The notes under the pieces: generated by a model
Database searches by the model: none
What the model saw: only the letters and a program-made list of their open reading frames with translations
What the model was told of the DNA's origin: nothing
NCBI RefSeq assembly: GCF_026151205.1
Contig: NC_087079.1
Span: 18,036,945 to 18,100,944 of the forward strand
Reading direction: 5' to 3'
Origin: Bolinopsis microptera
Lineage: Eukaryota; Ctenophora; Tentaculata; Lobata; Bolinopsidae
Length of the DNA: 64,000 nucleotides
Shown: positions 25,001 to 36,321 of the stretch, in pieces
How positions within the stretch are numbered: position 1 is the first letter of the stretch
How the letters are laid out: the number at the start of each line of letters is the position of its first letter
Translations under genes and position numbers: made by a program

Positions 25001-28000
25001 TAAGATGTAGCCTGAGTGTCTGGTAAATGTGCGGACTATTGGACAGTTTAACTAGTCGTGTAGTGGGTTAGTTCATTAATCATTAATCAGAATAATAACA
25101 ATAATTTGTTCATTAATCATTAATTATAATCATAACTCTTTATTAATTGTGATTTTAATCAATGATCGTACTAAATTAATAGCTATAGCTAGATCAATAT
25201 GGTGCTAAAAGGTATTAGCTAAAAGAGGGAGAGAGCTTCTTTCTTCAATAATTGAAACACTTTATACTAAACAGGATGCACAATATACTAATGATAATCA
25301 TAACATTATAATGGTACAGTCATCTGACATCTCTTAATCAGGAGAATCTACGATAGGGGGAATTGTTAACATGTAAAACTCTGCTGATAACCACAAACCA
25401 GTGTTCAAATGTCTTATATCCTTTATTTCATGCATCACCTCTTCAATTAAACTCCTTCCTTTCCCACCTACAGTATTATCACCGTTATCATGGGTACTTT
25501 TGTTAAATTTAGTACTCTCTTACTATAAATACTTTTATTTAATATAATATATCGTAATAATAATAATAAATAATTTAAGTAATGATTGTATTACAATATA
25601 TATCAGTTATTGTATTATTGTATTAAGTACCACAGCTCGTTAAAAGTAGATGCTAAAAAAAACCTAAGATTAAATGTTTCCTTTCGAAGATAAAATTCTT
25701 AAAATTGCCGTTCAGATCGGTCCCTGGAAGCAAGTTATTCTAATATAACTGTAATGAAAAGGTTAATTTAAGTTAACATTCAGTAACTGGTAAAACTAAC
25801 CTAGAACTCTACAGGGAGAATCAGAGGTAGCAGGGTTGGTGTTGGGGTCTCCATTACTCATACCATGTATCTGAAATATTACTCCTTCATCAAACAGCAA
25901 AACGTTGTAACTTATTAACTGTATTATATAAAAAACAAAACCAATATTTGGAAAGTGACGGGGTTGTAAGAACAGAGCTATGGGGCGACGTTTTTGGTGG
26001 TTTGACGAGGGAGGTAATAGAGACGGGAGCAGGTTCAAACTAAACACGATTGTTGAACAGAGTTCTGGATGCTAGGATACACAGAGTTCTGGGTGCTAAG
26101 ATACACAGAGTTCTGGATGCTAGGATACACAGAGTTCTGGGTGCTAGGATACACAGAGTTCTGGGTGCTAGGATACACAGAGTTCTGGGTGCTAGGATAC
26201 ACAGAGTTCTGGATGCTAGGATACACAGAGTTCTGGGTGCTAGGATACACAGAGTTCTGGATGCTAGGATACACAGAGTTCTGGGTGCTAGGATACACAG
26301 AGTTCTGGATGCTAGGATACACAGAGTTCTGGGTGCTAGGATACACAGAGTTCTGGGTGCTAGGATACACAGAGTTCTGGATGCTAGGATACACAGAGTT
26401 CTGGATGCTAGGATACACAGAGTTCTGGATGCTAGGATACACAGTCCCTGAAGTTCAGTACACCACGTGATTACAGTGGTCAGTAACCGTGTAGTCCAGG
26501 TAGCTTCGTAACCCAATTACAGGAGAGTTTTACAGTGTATATCGGTTGCAGGGGGCTATACATTAACGGTTACAGTGGTTATAATGTACATAGTACAATG
26601 TACTGTCTGTTATAGTTACAGTGGTTATAATGTACATTGTGCAATGTACTGTCTGTAGTTACAGTGGTTATAATGTACATTGTACAATGTACTGCCTGTA
26701 GTTACAGTGGTTATTATGTACATTGTACAATGTACTGCCTCTAGTTACAGTGGTTATTATTTACATTGTACAATGTACTGGCAGTAGTTACAGTGGTTAT
26801 AATGTACATTGTACAATGTACTGCCTTGTAGTTACAGTGGTTATAATGTACATTGTACAATGTACATTGTACAATGTACATTGTACAATGTACTGCCTTG
26901 TAGTTACAGTGGTTATAATGTACATTGTACAATGTACTACTTGTAGTCAAGGAACCACAACTGGCTCGCTTATGTCTTTAAAGGAGAAAATATGTTAAAT
27001 ATTCAGTTGGTATTTAAATACATTATACGTCATAGCACCTTGTAATGTAAGACGCTCGCGACTAAAGGTGCGTATAGAAGTAGTAGTACGCTTACAAAGA
27101 CTTTAATAGAGTAGGTAAAGATGATGTGAAACCCACTTCACACTTCACTACCACTAACCCATCTCACTGCAATGGTATAAGGTAGGATACAGGTGCATAT
27201 ACTTATTGAAGTGGCAAGTATTATACCAAAACAACTAAAACAGGGCCAGAAGGCTGATGCCTGCTAACAAAGCTCCCAGCTAAGCTATGTAACACAGGCA
27301 GTCCAGAGCTAGAACATCAAACTATGAAACTAGAAAGTGAAAGTGAAAGTACCTGGAACTTGAGAATGATGATCCAGAGCATGCCTAAAGTGAGAGTAGA
27401 ATCCCCAGACGTTATATTGGTAGCGTCTATGTTAACTGTTTTTAGCCCCTTGCTGTGGAGGAATGTAAGAGCCATACCAACATTCTCCAGAGCTCTCAGT
27501 TTCTCATCTACACATCGTGATCTACCCTGAGGAGTAGTGTTTTAGTTTCTCATCTACACATCGTGATCTACCCTGAGGAGTAGTGTTTTAGTTTCTCATC
27601 TACACATCGTGATCTACCCTGAGGAGTAGTGTTTTAGTTTCTCATCTACACATCGTGATCTACCCTGAGGAGTAGTGTTTTAGTTTCTCATCTACACATC
27701 GTGATCTACCCTGAGGAGTAGTGTTTTAGTTTCTCATCTACACATCGTGATCTACCCTGAGGAGTAGTGTTTTAGTTTCTCATCTACACATCGTGATCTA
27801 CCCTGAGGAGTAGTGTTTTAGTTTCTCATCTACACATCGTGATCTACCCTGAGGAGTAGTGTTTTAGTTTCTCATCTACACATCGTGATCTACCCTGAGT
27901 AGTAGTGTTTTAGTTTCTCATCTACACATCGTGATCTACCCTGAGGAGTAGTGTTTTAGTTTCTCATCTACACATCGTGATCTACCCTGAGGAGTAGTGT

Positions 28001-31000
28001 TTTAGTTTCTCATCTACACATCGTGATCTACCCTGAGGAGTAGTGTTTTAGTTTCTCATCTACACATCGTGATCTACCCTGAGGAGTAGTGTTTTAGTTT
28101 CTCATCTACACATCGTGATCTACCCTGAGGAGTAGTGTTTTAGTTTCTCATCTACACATCGTGATCTACCCTGAGGAGTAGTGTTTTAGTTTCTCATCTA
28201 CACATCGTGATCTACCCTGAGGAGTAGTGTTTTAGTTTCTCATCTACACATCGTGATCTACCCTGAGGAGTAGTGTTTTAGTTTCTCATCTACACATCGT
28301 GATCTACCCTGAGTAGTAGTGTTTTAGTTTCTCATCTACACATCGTGATCTACCCTGAGGAGTAGTGTTTTAGTTTCTCATCTACACATCGTGATCTACC
28401 CTGAGGAGTAGTGTTTTAGTTTCTCATCTACACATCGTGATCTACCCTGAGGAGTAGTGTTTTAGTTTCTCATCTACACATCGTGATCTACCCTGAGGAG
28501 TAGTGTTTTAGTTTCTCATCTACACATCGTGATCTACCCTGGGGAGTAGTGTTTTAGTTTCTCATCTACACATCGTGATCTACCCTGGGGAGTAGTGTTT
28601 TAGTTTCTCATCTACACATCGTGATCTACCCTGAGGAGTAGTGTTTTAGTTTCTCATCTACACATCGTGATCTACCCTGAGGAGTAGTGTTTTAGTTTCT
28701 CATCTACACATCGTGATCTACCCTGAGGAGTAGTGTTTTAGTTTCTCATCTACACATCGTGATCTACCCTGAGGAGTAGTGTTTTAGTTTCTCATCTACA
28801 CATCGTGATCTACCCTGAGGAGTAGTGTTTTAGTTAGTAATCTACTAGAAGATCTATTTGTAGTGTAGTGTTTGAACAGTTTAGACTTCAAGATAGCATA
28901 CAATTGGAGAAAACAATAAGGAGTAGTGTTTTAATAAGGGCAATCTTGCGTGATCTTAAGTCAGCTGATAGCACGAGAGAACTTGGCGAACGAAATCCTA
29001 TTATAGCGAAAGTGAAAGTGAAAGTGAAACAAAAGCAAGTTCTCACCAGTTTCTCGCTGGAGAGCTGCTCTAGGAGCTGCAACAACAACACACCATCCTT
29101 CAGATCAGTGAACAGGTCTGTCACGTGGGTACCACGTGGTTTTAGGTACATGTTCACCCACTTCTGGAACGTTCTCTTCTGCACTTCCTCCCGAGATGCT
29201 GAAAACAGATTGTGTCATAGAGTGTCAGGAGGATAAGGTCCTTATAAAGGAGGGTATAATTACGACCCAAATCTTAATTTCAGCCAAATTTTTACCAGAA
29301 AAAAAGCTGAAACATTGGATTTTGGTCCCCATATAAAACAAATTTGAATAACCTTTTAGTAAAGCACTGTACTTACATCAACTGTTTCCCCTTTTAGTAA
29401 AGCACCGTACTTACATCAATTAGTCTGTACACAACAATGTGGTCAGGAGTATGGTTTACTTACACATTAAATAAGGAGAACTCTAGAGAAAGATTACCTT
29501 ATATGGTAGTGTAACCATGGTAACACTACCATATAAGGTAAAATACTCACACTTCAAATAAACCCTGCGACCGCTACACTGAGAGGGGTGAACTCGAGAG
29601 AAGCTCATTCTAACAACACAAGGTGCTACTCACACCAACAAACACTATAACAATAGCAGGTGTATCTACTACTCACACCAACAAACAACACTATAACAAT
29701 ACAAATACAATTACAATCGTGAACTTCGAACACGAACAAGAGATGAACAATAACAATGTTAACAAGGTCAACTAGATACATTTAATCGTGTTAACTATCT
29801 ACAAGGTTCACGCAACATTCCGATAAAGATATATGATAGGGGCACTGTAATCATGACATATTATATAATCACAATGCTCTCAATAAGTAAAACAGATAAG
29901 TAAACAGCTCAAAGTGTTACACAGTAATGAAGTGAATACGTTGTGTTCTAATAATTTAATATAATTACGGGGTGTATTAGACGGTAAAGTTAGATTATAC
30001 GTGATCATTATTGGGTAACAATACTTACTCAATAGAGATCACGTATAATCTTTATTTTTGTTATGTGTTTGTTTTTGTTCTTAGAATTGTCCAAATTCTT
30101 TGATGCTTTCAGTTTTATTACGTTGTGTTGCCAGTTTTGTGATCGCTTCCTGGCGAAATCAAGTATTTTTTATTTATTTACCATAGCAAAACTCGTACAA
30201 TTTCTCTGACAAATAGCAATATCCCCCTTACCTCCAAAATACCTCCAAAATACCTCCTTCCAAAATTGTAAACAGTAACTGAGCCGCTTTAAATTACCCT
30301 TGTTAACGATGATCTTGTACTTGAGGTAGTTGAGGAGTCTCTCCACATTCTTCCGAGGCATCTGTCACTCTGTTACAGCTAGCTACCAGCTAGCTACCAG
30401 CTAGTTACAGTTGTTAACTACTGTGTTACTAGTTGTAGACTGCTAGTTAACACTTAGTCTCCAGTGATTTACCGCTCACTAACTATCAGTCAAGTTCTTC
30501 AGTTTTAACCAACTTTCCAACTAGTTCCACAGCTCTCATGGGACGCTCTCAGATGTCACAGAATGTATCTCAGCAGTAACGTAAGGAGCTAGGTGCAGCA
30601 GTAACGTAAGGAGCTAGGTGCAGCAGTAACGTAAGGAGCTAGGTGCAGCAGTAACGTAAGGAGCTAGGTGCAGCAGTAACGTAAGGAGCTAGGTGCAGCA
30701 GTAGGACAGTGTCATGGGGTTGTATCACAAGTGCTGAGGTGTATCACAAGTGCTGAGGTGTATCACATCTACACTCTACAGATTGAGTAGTAAACCTACT
30801 ACATCTTCTCATCTTGGGGGTGAACTAGTCAATTGATAGAGAGATACTAAGATGTTGCGCATATTACGTTAATTAAATAAACAATCAGCAATCTGATAAA
30901 AATGTTATACTTATATTCACGTTCATAAAGTCAGAAGGTTTCATAAAACTGAAATAAATATTTTAAAAATACAGAAAGCAAGCAATGCAAATTTACGTCG

Positions 31001-32314
31001 AAAATGTTAGATGTAAAGTTAATAAAGATAAACACCCACCATATTAACAAACTATAATAAGATAACCTTACTGTAGCACACTGTATAGCTACACTGCATA
31101 GCTAGTAGCTACACTGCCTCCACTAGAGACATAATACCAGTTAAGTGAAGCTACCTCTACCCAATAGACAGTGAGTAAACTCTCGTAAGACCAGGAAAAG
31201 AGCGACAATTTAAAAGTTCCATTAAATATAATAATGTAGCTAAGAAGCTGAGATATGCTGCTGACCTATTGTCTAGACTTCCTCTTATTTTACGGACAAA
31301 ATTAAACTTTACTCAGGACAAAACAGTGATGAATAATGAAAGATTTAACTTTGCAGTTAAATGCAATCATTTACCAGCATTTAAAACAGATGTTACAATC
31401 AATATCTTATGCAACATAGTACTAATAGGCTTAATGTTACAACTTTGAAAGTCAAATTGTTTTCATGGTAAAATATATTATATAGACTCTTACAAATGGG
31501 GCCTACTGAAAAACAAATTAAGTAACATAAGAATATAGTGAAAAAGACAGCAACATAATAATATTGACAGGTGCAGTGTTATGACTGTAGTGTTACAGTA
31601 CAAATTCGGCAGAATTACTGCACTGCACGAAGTTGCAGAGCCGCTCTGCTACCATGGCAATGTTGCAGAGCTGTACTGTTACCATGGCAATGTTGCTAAT
31701 TGGATCAGCATGTCACGTGACAAGCTCACGCCTCACTGAGCTAGACATATTGAATATTTACTGACACGGTGACAGAGTAATACAGAAGGGTGTCAGTACT
31801 AGGGTGTTTCAGGAATATAAATACGGGTTCCTGCTAGTTCTGATAATGTGCGTCCTGACCACATGATATTTAAATTAAGGTATAATTTTTGTTGCATTAT
31901 TATTATGATAAAATACTGTGCTAGCAGGTGTTTTTTAACGGAATACTCTTACAATGTAACACCTCCAAGTAAAAAGACTGGATGAGTGACACGACATTTT
32001 AATTAATTCTTTTTCCGTCTCATTAAAAGCCGTCTCACTTTTCCGACCGTTAAACTGCCAGAAAATTTATCAAAGTTTTATCATAGCCCACATCCCTCCC
32101 CCCGGTCACCCTCCCCCCACCCACCATCCCTCCCACCACATGATAAGAAACAGTACTCACACTTGAGTTGGAGTAGTTTGCTGGTGACTTGTCGAGTTAG
32201 CTTTCTCCTGCTACCCCCGCTCTCTTCCTGCCTCTCTTCAAGAGTAGAGACATTATGTGTAGAGACAGGGTGTGTCTCACTGTGTCTCACTGGCCTCTCA
32301 TTCTTCTCCACCAT
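19014..32314 (-). CDS. Tandem CH-domain actin-binding protein (actinin/spectrin type), 3' end not found
   Basis: The distal-start model on the minus strand has ten exons: 32314-32161, 29198-29047, 27526-27353, 25870-25801, 24433-24310, 23872-23757, 20383-20274, 19769-19632, 19466-19377 and 19106-19014. All phases agree, giving 407 codons with no stop. CH1 spans about residues 54-160: EEVQKRTFQKWVNMYL, then DLFTDLKDGVLLLQLLEQLS, then TLGMLWIIILKFQ. A short Asn/Pro/Ser-rich linker follows. CH2 runs to about residue 290: LRGWLQETLG, FSTSWNNGILLCRLLHAYRP, KMSPVERVQHALNVA. After that come charged helices such as MMGELEEAQEHCVEEMAGEW and LQELDKFEKEIKRLKHLASY, resembling spectrin-repeat or coiled-coil sequence. 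This is the actin-binding domain layout of beta-spectrin, nesprin and actinin relatives; I cannot choose the subfamily. The role is presumably actin crosslinking or anchoring. Confidence 0.83.
19581..19600 (+). repeat. Poly-C run
   Basis: A C run of about 18 bases in the minus-strand intron between exons 19769-19632 and 19466-19377. Confidence 0.85.
19775..20085. repeat. 23-bp minisatellite with CACGTG and GTTAAC palindromes, about 13 copies
   Basis: The + strand unit is CTCTGACACGTGTTAGTTAA plus CTT. Each copy carries CACGTG and most carry GTTAAC, both palindromic. On the minus strand the array lies immediately upstream of the acceptor of exon 19769-19632, whose flanking sequence (AACACGTGTCACTCAG) resembles the repeat unit. 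Confidence 0.94.
20395..20500 (+). repeat. GTGTTTATTA-type short tandem repeat
   Basis: About eight imperfect copies of a 12-bp unit close to AGTGTGTTTATT, in an intron of the CH-domain gene. Confidence 0.75.
20824..21180 (+). repeat. About 31-bp minisatellite, 11 copies
   Basis: Units contain GCTCATGTTGTGCGACAGCT followed by CTACTATATTG; some carry an extra TTCTTATATTG. It lies in the large intron of the CH-domain gene. Cys/Leu-rich ORFs in several frames are repeat artefacts. Confidence 0.93.
22118..22662 (+). repeat. 29-bp minisatellite, about 19 copies
   Basis: The unit is CACTCTAATACAGTATAACT followed by ACTTTACAG, essentially identical across copies. It lies in the same intron as the 20.8-kb array. 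The homogeneity implies recent expansion. Confidence 0.96.
23095..23756 (+). repeat. 9-bp (GGTAACCAA)-type minisatellite
   Basis: About 70 copies of a 9-bp unit around AAGGTAACC with variants (CAGGGTAACC, CTATGTAACC, AAGGTAAGC). On the minus strand it starts right at the donor of exon 23872-23757 and fills the beginning of that intron. Gln/Gly/Asn-rich and Leu/Pro/Trp-rich ORFs here are repeat artefacts. Confidence 0.95.
26055..26446 (+). repeat. 24-bp minisatellite, about 16 copies
   Basis: The unit is ACACAGAGTTCTGGGTGCTA followed by GGAT, with G/A alternation at one site. It lies in the intron between minus-strand exons 27526-27353 and 25870-25801. The unit length is a multiple of three, which explains long ORFs in several frames on both strands. 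Confidence 0.95.
26565..26945 (+). repeat. About 43-bp minisatellite with a TACATTGTACAATGTA palindrome
   Basis: Eight or nine units combine TAGTTACAGTGGTTATAATG with the near-perfect palindrome TACATTGTACAATGTA. One stretch (26846-26891) multiplies the palindrome alone three times. It lies in the same intron as the 24-bp array. Confidence 0.92.
27499..28835 (-). repeat. 46-bp minisatellite spanning the acceptor of the second CH1 exon, about 29 copies
   Basis: Read on the minus strand, each unit is intron end (ACACTACTCCTCAG) followed by the exon start encoding GRSRCVDEKL (GGTAGATCACGATGTGTAGA). The exon-proximal copy is the working junction at 27526. About 28 further copies extend into the intron, so each carries the same acceptor. 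The unit length is not a multiple of three, so upstream acceptors would generally shift the frame. Confidence 0.95.
29494..29541. repeat. Perfect hairpin, 19-bp arms
   Basis: Arm TTACCTTATATGGTAGTGT is followed after ten bases by its exact reverse complement. It lies in the intron upstream of the CH1 exon. Its function is unknown; it may be a tiny MITE remnant. Confidence 0.9.
30298..30361 (-). CDS. Proximal alternative first exon of the CH-domain gene
   Basis: ATG at 30361-30359 opens MPRKNVERLLNYLKYKIIVN and runs 21 codons plus one base to a GTAATT donor. It also leaves in phase 1, so it splices in frame to the CH1 exon (...VNK-A-SREEVQKRTF). It cannot sit in frame between the distal exon and CH1, because its own coding frame would need a phase-0 entry. 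This points to an alternative promoter producing a different N terminus. Confidence 0.6.
30576..30705 (+). repeat. 25-bp minisatellite, 5 copies
   Basis: The unit is CAGCAGTAACGTAAGGAGCT followed by AGGTG. On the minus strand it lies about 220 bp upstream of the proximal alternative first exon, in the region where its promoter would be. Confidence 0.92.
30706..32160. other. First intron of the CH-domain gene
   Basis: AT-rich with no further exon recognised. Near 31625-31690 a short direct repeat (TACCATGGCAATGTTGCAGA) occurs twice. If the proximal first exon is used, this is its upstream region. Confidence 0.5.
32161..32314 (-). CDS. Distal first exon of the CH-domain gene
   Basis: ATG at 32314-32312 opens MVEKNERPVRHSETHPVS and runs 51 codons plus one base to a strong GTGAGT donor. 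It leaves in phase 1, as required by the CH1 exon at 29198-29047, giving ...LLQLK-S-SREEVQKRTF. The encoded tail is basic and Ser/Thr-rich with no recognised domain. The proximal exon at 30361-30298 is an alternative. Confidence 0.7.
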
Positions 32315-33900
32315 TCTCCCTTCCTCATATCGGTACTGAAATTAACACGGGTTATTGTAACGTTGCTATTATAACCTTGCTGTCCGACTTAGCTTCTCTT
32401 AGGTTATTTTTAATTAAAACCGGCCGTTATTTTCTCTATCGACGTAAAGATGATCTTCATATTGCCAATTTGTTACTTTCATATCCAGACAAAGTTAAAC
32501 TATAACTTGAAGAAGAATAAACACTGTCTGTGCCTGAAGTTAACAATTTCACAGCAATTACTCCAGTCAGAAGAGTACCGCTGGAAGACGGAAGGTTCTA
32601 GAAGAACTGGAGGAGTTAAAGATAACACTTTACTTAGTACTCTAGAGTATGTAAGTGTGTAGTAGAGTTAAAAATAACACTTAACTTAGTACTCTAGAAT
32701 ATGTAGTTGGCAGAGACCTGGCGAAGAAACCTGTAAATGTAGTTACATATCAGCACCACAATCTACATTACTTCCAGTCAAACCAGGTAACACACTGTGT
32801 AGACACCCTCCTAGACAGGTAACACAGTGTAACCTCCTCCGCAAAATGCTACATACAGTAACAGTTCTGCACTATCACTACATACACCTCCCTTAAAGTA
32901 CTATCTCTACAGTATTCACACCTCCCTCTTACTTCACCTGTTACAACATTGCAAACTAGAAGTGGGGCACAATTGATGGCTTTTCTGAGTTTCTAGAATC
33001 AACACCCTAACTTTGACGATATAAAGTTATGATATATTATTGCTATAGCTTTATATCATGTTCATGAAGCTTCTATTTTGAGAACTCGTTTAACCACATT
33101 ACTAAAACTTTACTCTAAACACTAAGAGTGATGTTATATAAGCTAGCAGTGTAGGAAACAGTTAGTGAAGTAAGTGTACCACTATGTGTGCAGTGTGGGA
33201 ACTATAAATACCTGGTCTCTAACTGTGTAACTAACTTAAACTAACTGGTATTAATGAGGAATAATAATAATGTCTTTATCTAGCATTATGTAATATCACT
33301 GGGACTACATACTACAAGTATTATTATTAAGTTAGGGGTATAAATAGGTAGAACCTCAATAAACCTAAACAATTTGCCCCTTTACATGCTCGAGGTGAAT
33401 TGAGTTATTTATTAGTTCTTACAATGATATAAGTTATATAATTAACAACTTAATATAACTTTAAACACAATGGACTATGAAACACCAGATCTACAAGGTT
33501 AACAGGAAGTACATGGAGAGGGAGTATGAGTATAAGTAGGATCTCAACAGGAGAGGGAGTAGGATCTCTGTGGGTTATTTAGAGGGGTTTATAGGGAGGG
33601 AGATAAGAAATATGAGAGGTAGTATAATTGTGAGTGTATAGTACTGTGTATAGAGAGTGTATTGTATACTGTATAGTTGAATGTCACCCAGCTGGTATAC
33701 ATGGTATTGGGTAGGGAGAAGTTAATATGCCCAATTAGAGCTATTAGCTGACGCACAGTGCAGGTAATACAGTGCTGGTAATATACATTAGTAATCTGGA
33801 GCAAGATATAAGCAGATCATTACTAGAAAGTAGAGGGGTGCCCACTGGATCAGTAAACCATACACAGGACCTACAGAGTACAGAGTAGGGACCTCTACAC
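32315..33900. other. Upstream region of the CH-domain gene
   Basis: No coding sequence recognised. By position, the bases just above 32314 should hold the distal promoter of the minus-strand CH-domain gene. I see no clear TATA or other core element that I would defend. Confidence 0.4.
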
Positions 33901-33917
33901 AGAACCTACAGAACCTA

Positions 33918-34520
33918 CAGAGTAGAGACCTCTATCCAATAAACATAGACTACACAGGAAGTAGAGACCTCTATCCAATAAACATAGACTACACAGGAAG
34001 TAGAGACCTCTATCCAATAAACATAGACTACACAGGAAGTAGAGACCTCTATCCAATAAACATAGACTACACAGGAAGTAGAGACCTCTATCCAATAAAC
34101 ATAGACTACACAGGAAGTAGAGACCTCTATCCAATAAACATAGACTACACAGGAAGTAGAGACCTCTATCCAATAAACATAGACTACACAGGAAGTAGAG
34201 ACCTCTATCCAATAAACATAGACTACACAGGAAGTAGAGACCTCTATCCAATAAACATAGACTACACAGGAAGTAGAGACCTCTATCCAATAAACATAGA
34301 CTACACAGGAAGTAGAGACCTCTATCCAATAAACATAGACTACACAGGAAGTAGAGACCTCTATCCAATAAACATAGACTACACAGGAAGTAGAGACCTC
34401 TATCCAATAAACATAGACTACACAGGAAGTAGAGACCTCTATCCAATAAACATAGACTACACAGGAAGTAGAGACCTCTATCCAATAAACATAGACTACA
34501 CAGGAAGTAGAGACCTCTAC
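33918..34520 (+). repeat. 39-bp minisatellite, about 15 copies
   Basis: The unit is TAGAGACCTCTATCCAATAA followed by ACATAGACTACACAGGAAG. Copies are identical over nearly the whole array. The length is a multiple of three, producing a 216-codon minus-strand ORF of a 13-residue repeat (RGLYFLCSLCLLD) that I regard as non-coding. Confidence 0.96.
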
Positions 34521-34529
34521 ACAGGGAGT

Positions 34530-36315
34530 AGAGACCTCTACACACTACACAGGGGTTAGGGACCTCTTGTTGTCCAATATGAAGGTTTTATCCGAGTCAC
34601 TGGACGATTGGTCTCCTTGTTTTACAAGTTAACTATTATCCTTACTAACATTTTATGTAACATTTGTGGTACAAAACCATCAATTACTAAGCACACACTG
34701 TATACACACTGCCATCTTACAGAGCCTGAATAGTCAACAGTATTCTACAATCTACAGTAACTAACTAAGTTTTTATAAGTAATTAGTAACTGAATAAAAT
34801 GTTATTAGTAACTAAGAACTAATTAAGTTGATATTAGTAATTATTACCTAATTAGTAAGTACTTGCAGTTACCACCCGTATTCACACTCAGACCTGAGTT
34901 TAGTCATTTTCCGATACGAGATTGGGGACGGGTTCTAAAAACAAACAAACAAACAACATAAATAATAAAGTTGTTATTAGTAATTAGTTGTTACTAGCAA
35001 TTAATAACTAATTAAGTTGTAATTAGGACACCTTGCGATAATTAGCAGCTAGACGGGTGATTTTGTAGAGAGCGAGTAGCGCGATCCTCTCCATTCATCC
35101 TGTAATCCTCTTGTTTCTAATATAACAACAACTTTACTACAGAGTTGTGGGGAGGCTGTGAAGTAGTGTTGATTATAGTGGGGAGGCTATCAAGGTGGCG
35201 CTGTGAGCTGGGAGGGACTGTGTGCAGAGAGGGTTATCCAGCTTTAGTAGGGGACTTTCCGCCTCTTTCTACATAGTTCTTGGTAGGTCTGTTATGTCCG
35301 GATAATCAAATTAGCTTGTATTGTATTAATCTACAACTAATACCTTCACACAACCAAACTACACACAACGAAACTAGAAGATTATCAACTACTTTGAAAA
35401 TACAAATTCAAATTTACTAGGAAACAAATTTAGAAAGAGCTTTTAAATCGAATTGATTATTTACGTTATATAATAAGTATAGCTACGAAGCGTATAATCT
35501 AATCCAGTTGACTTATACTAGAATACTAGAATATTTTATGACTGCGTTGATGACTGCATCTATGAATTGGAGCAATTTAGTTAACAAACAGTCGAAATAA
35601 ACTTAAAGCAGCGAAAAGACGACGTAAATCAATCGAAATTTTTAAAATCTACAATTCAGCAGCACATAAAGAGGGGTGTAATATTCTAACCGATTATAAA
35701 ATCTATATTATATAGTGATAATATAACCTTGGTAAACTAGTTACTACGGTTATATTAGTACAATCTTCTGAAACAGCTAAGAACGTCACGTACTTTACAG
35801 GGCAATAGTAAGAACTTCTATAACAGACGATTATTAGCGATATTAGCAATTATGTGGTCCAAACGAGACAGTTATATAATAAGAGCTAAAAAAAGCTTCA
35901 TATCAAGGCGTACTTTCTGTAGTCGACCTAGAATATTAGATAGCAGACAAACACTGGCAGACGAGTAGATTATATAAGTAGTGATTAAGTATTTTATACA
36001 AGTGTAGTAGGTTATATTATAACCTATATAACCTGTATAAGTACTGATTACAACAACGTGCCAGTCACCTCTACAACGTACTCAGCAGGCCTCTACTTAG
36101 AACGTTTATAGTTTACAGCTATTCAGGTTGCAAGATTCTATAAATCCTAATAATAGCGGACAATCAGAATCTGAGGCTATCAGAAAAGCGCACACATGTA
36201 ATGAGATATTATGTTTGATTGCTGCAGTCAGCAGATATATCTGTGTAGCAAGCAGAAGAGGAATTACTCCGCAAGCAATTATAATACTATGTATTAGAGG
36301 GAGGAAAACAAAAGA
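34530..36315. other. AT-rich intergenic DNA
   Basis: No gene recognised. Contains short direct repeats such as AGTAACTAATTAAGTTG variants around 34790-35030. Confidence 0.4.
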
Positions 36316-36321
36316 GACGGG

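Noticed and set aside
26035..26516. Long ORFs in four frames over the 24-bp array
   Set aside because: Unit length divisible by three explains openness in several frames; the region is an intron of the CH-domain gene.
33895..34545. 216-codon minus-strand ORF of a 13-residue repeat
   Set aside because: The 39-bp unit is a multiple of three with no stop in this frame. No flanking exon structure or non-repeat coding sequence.
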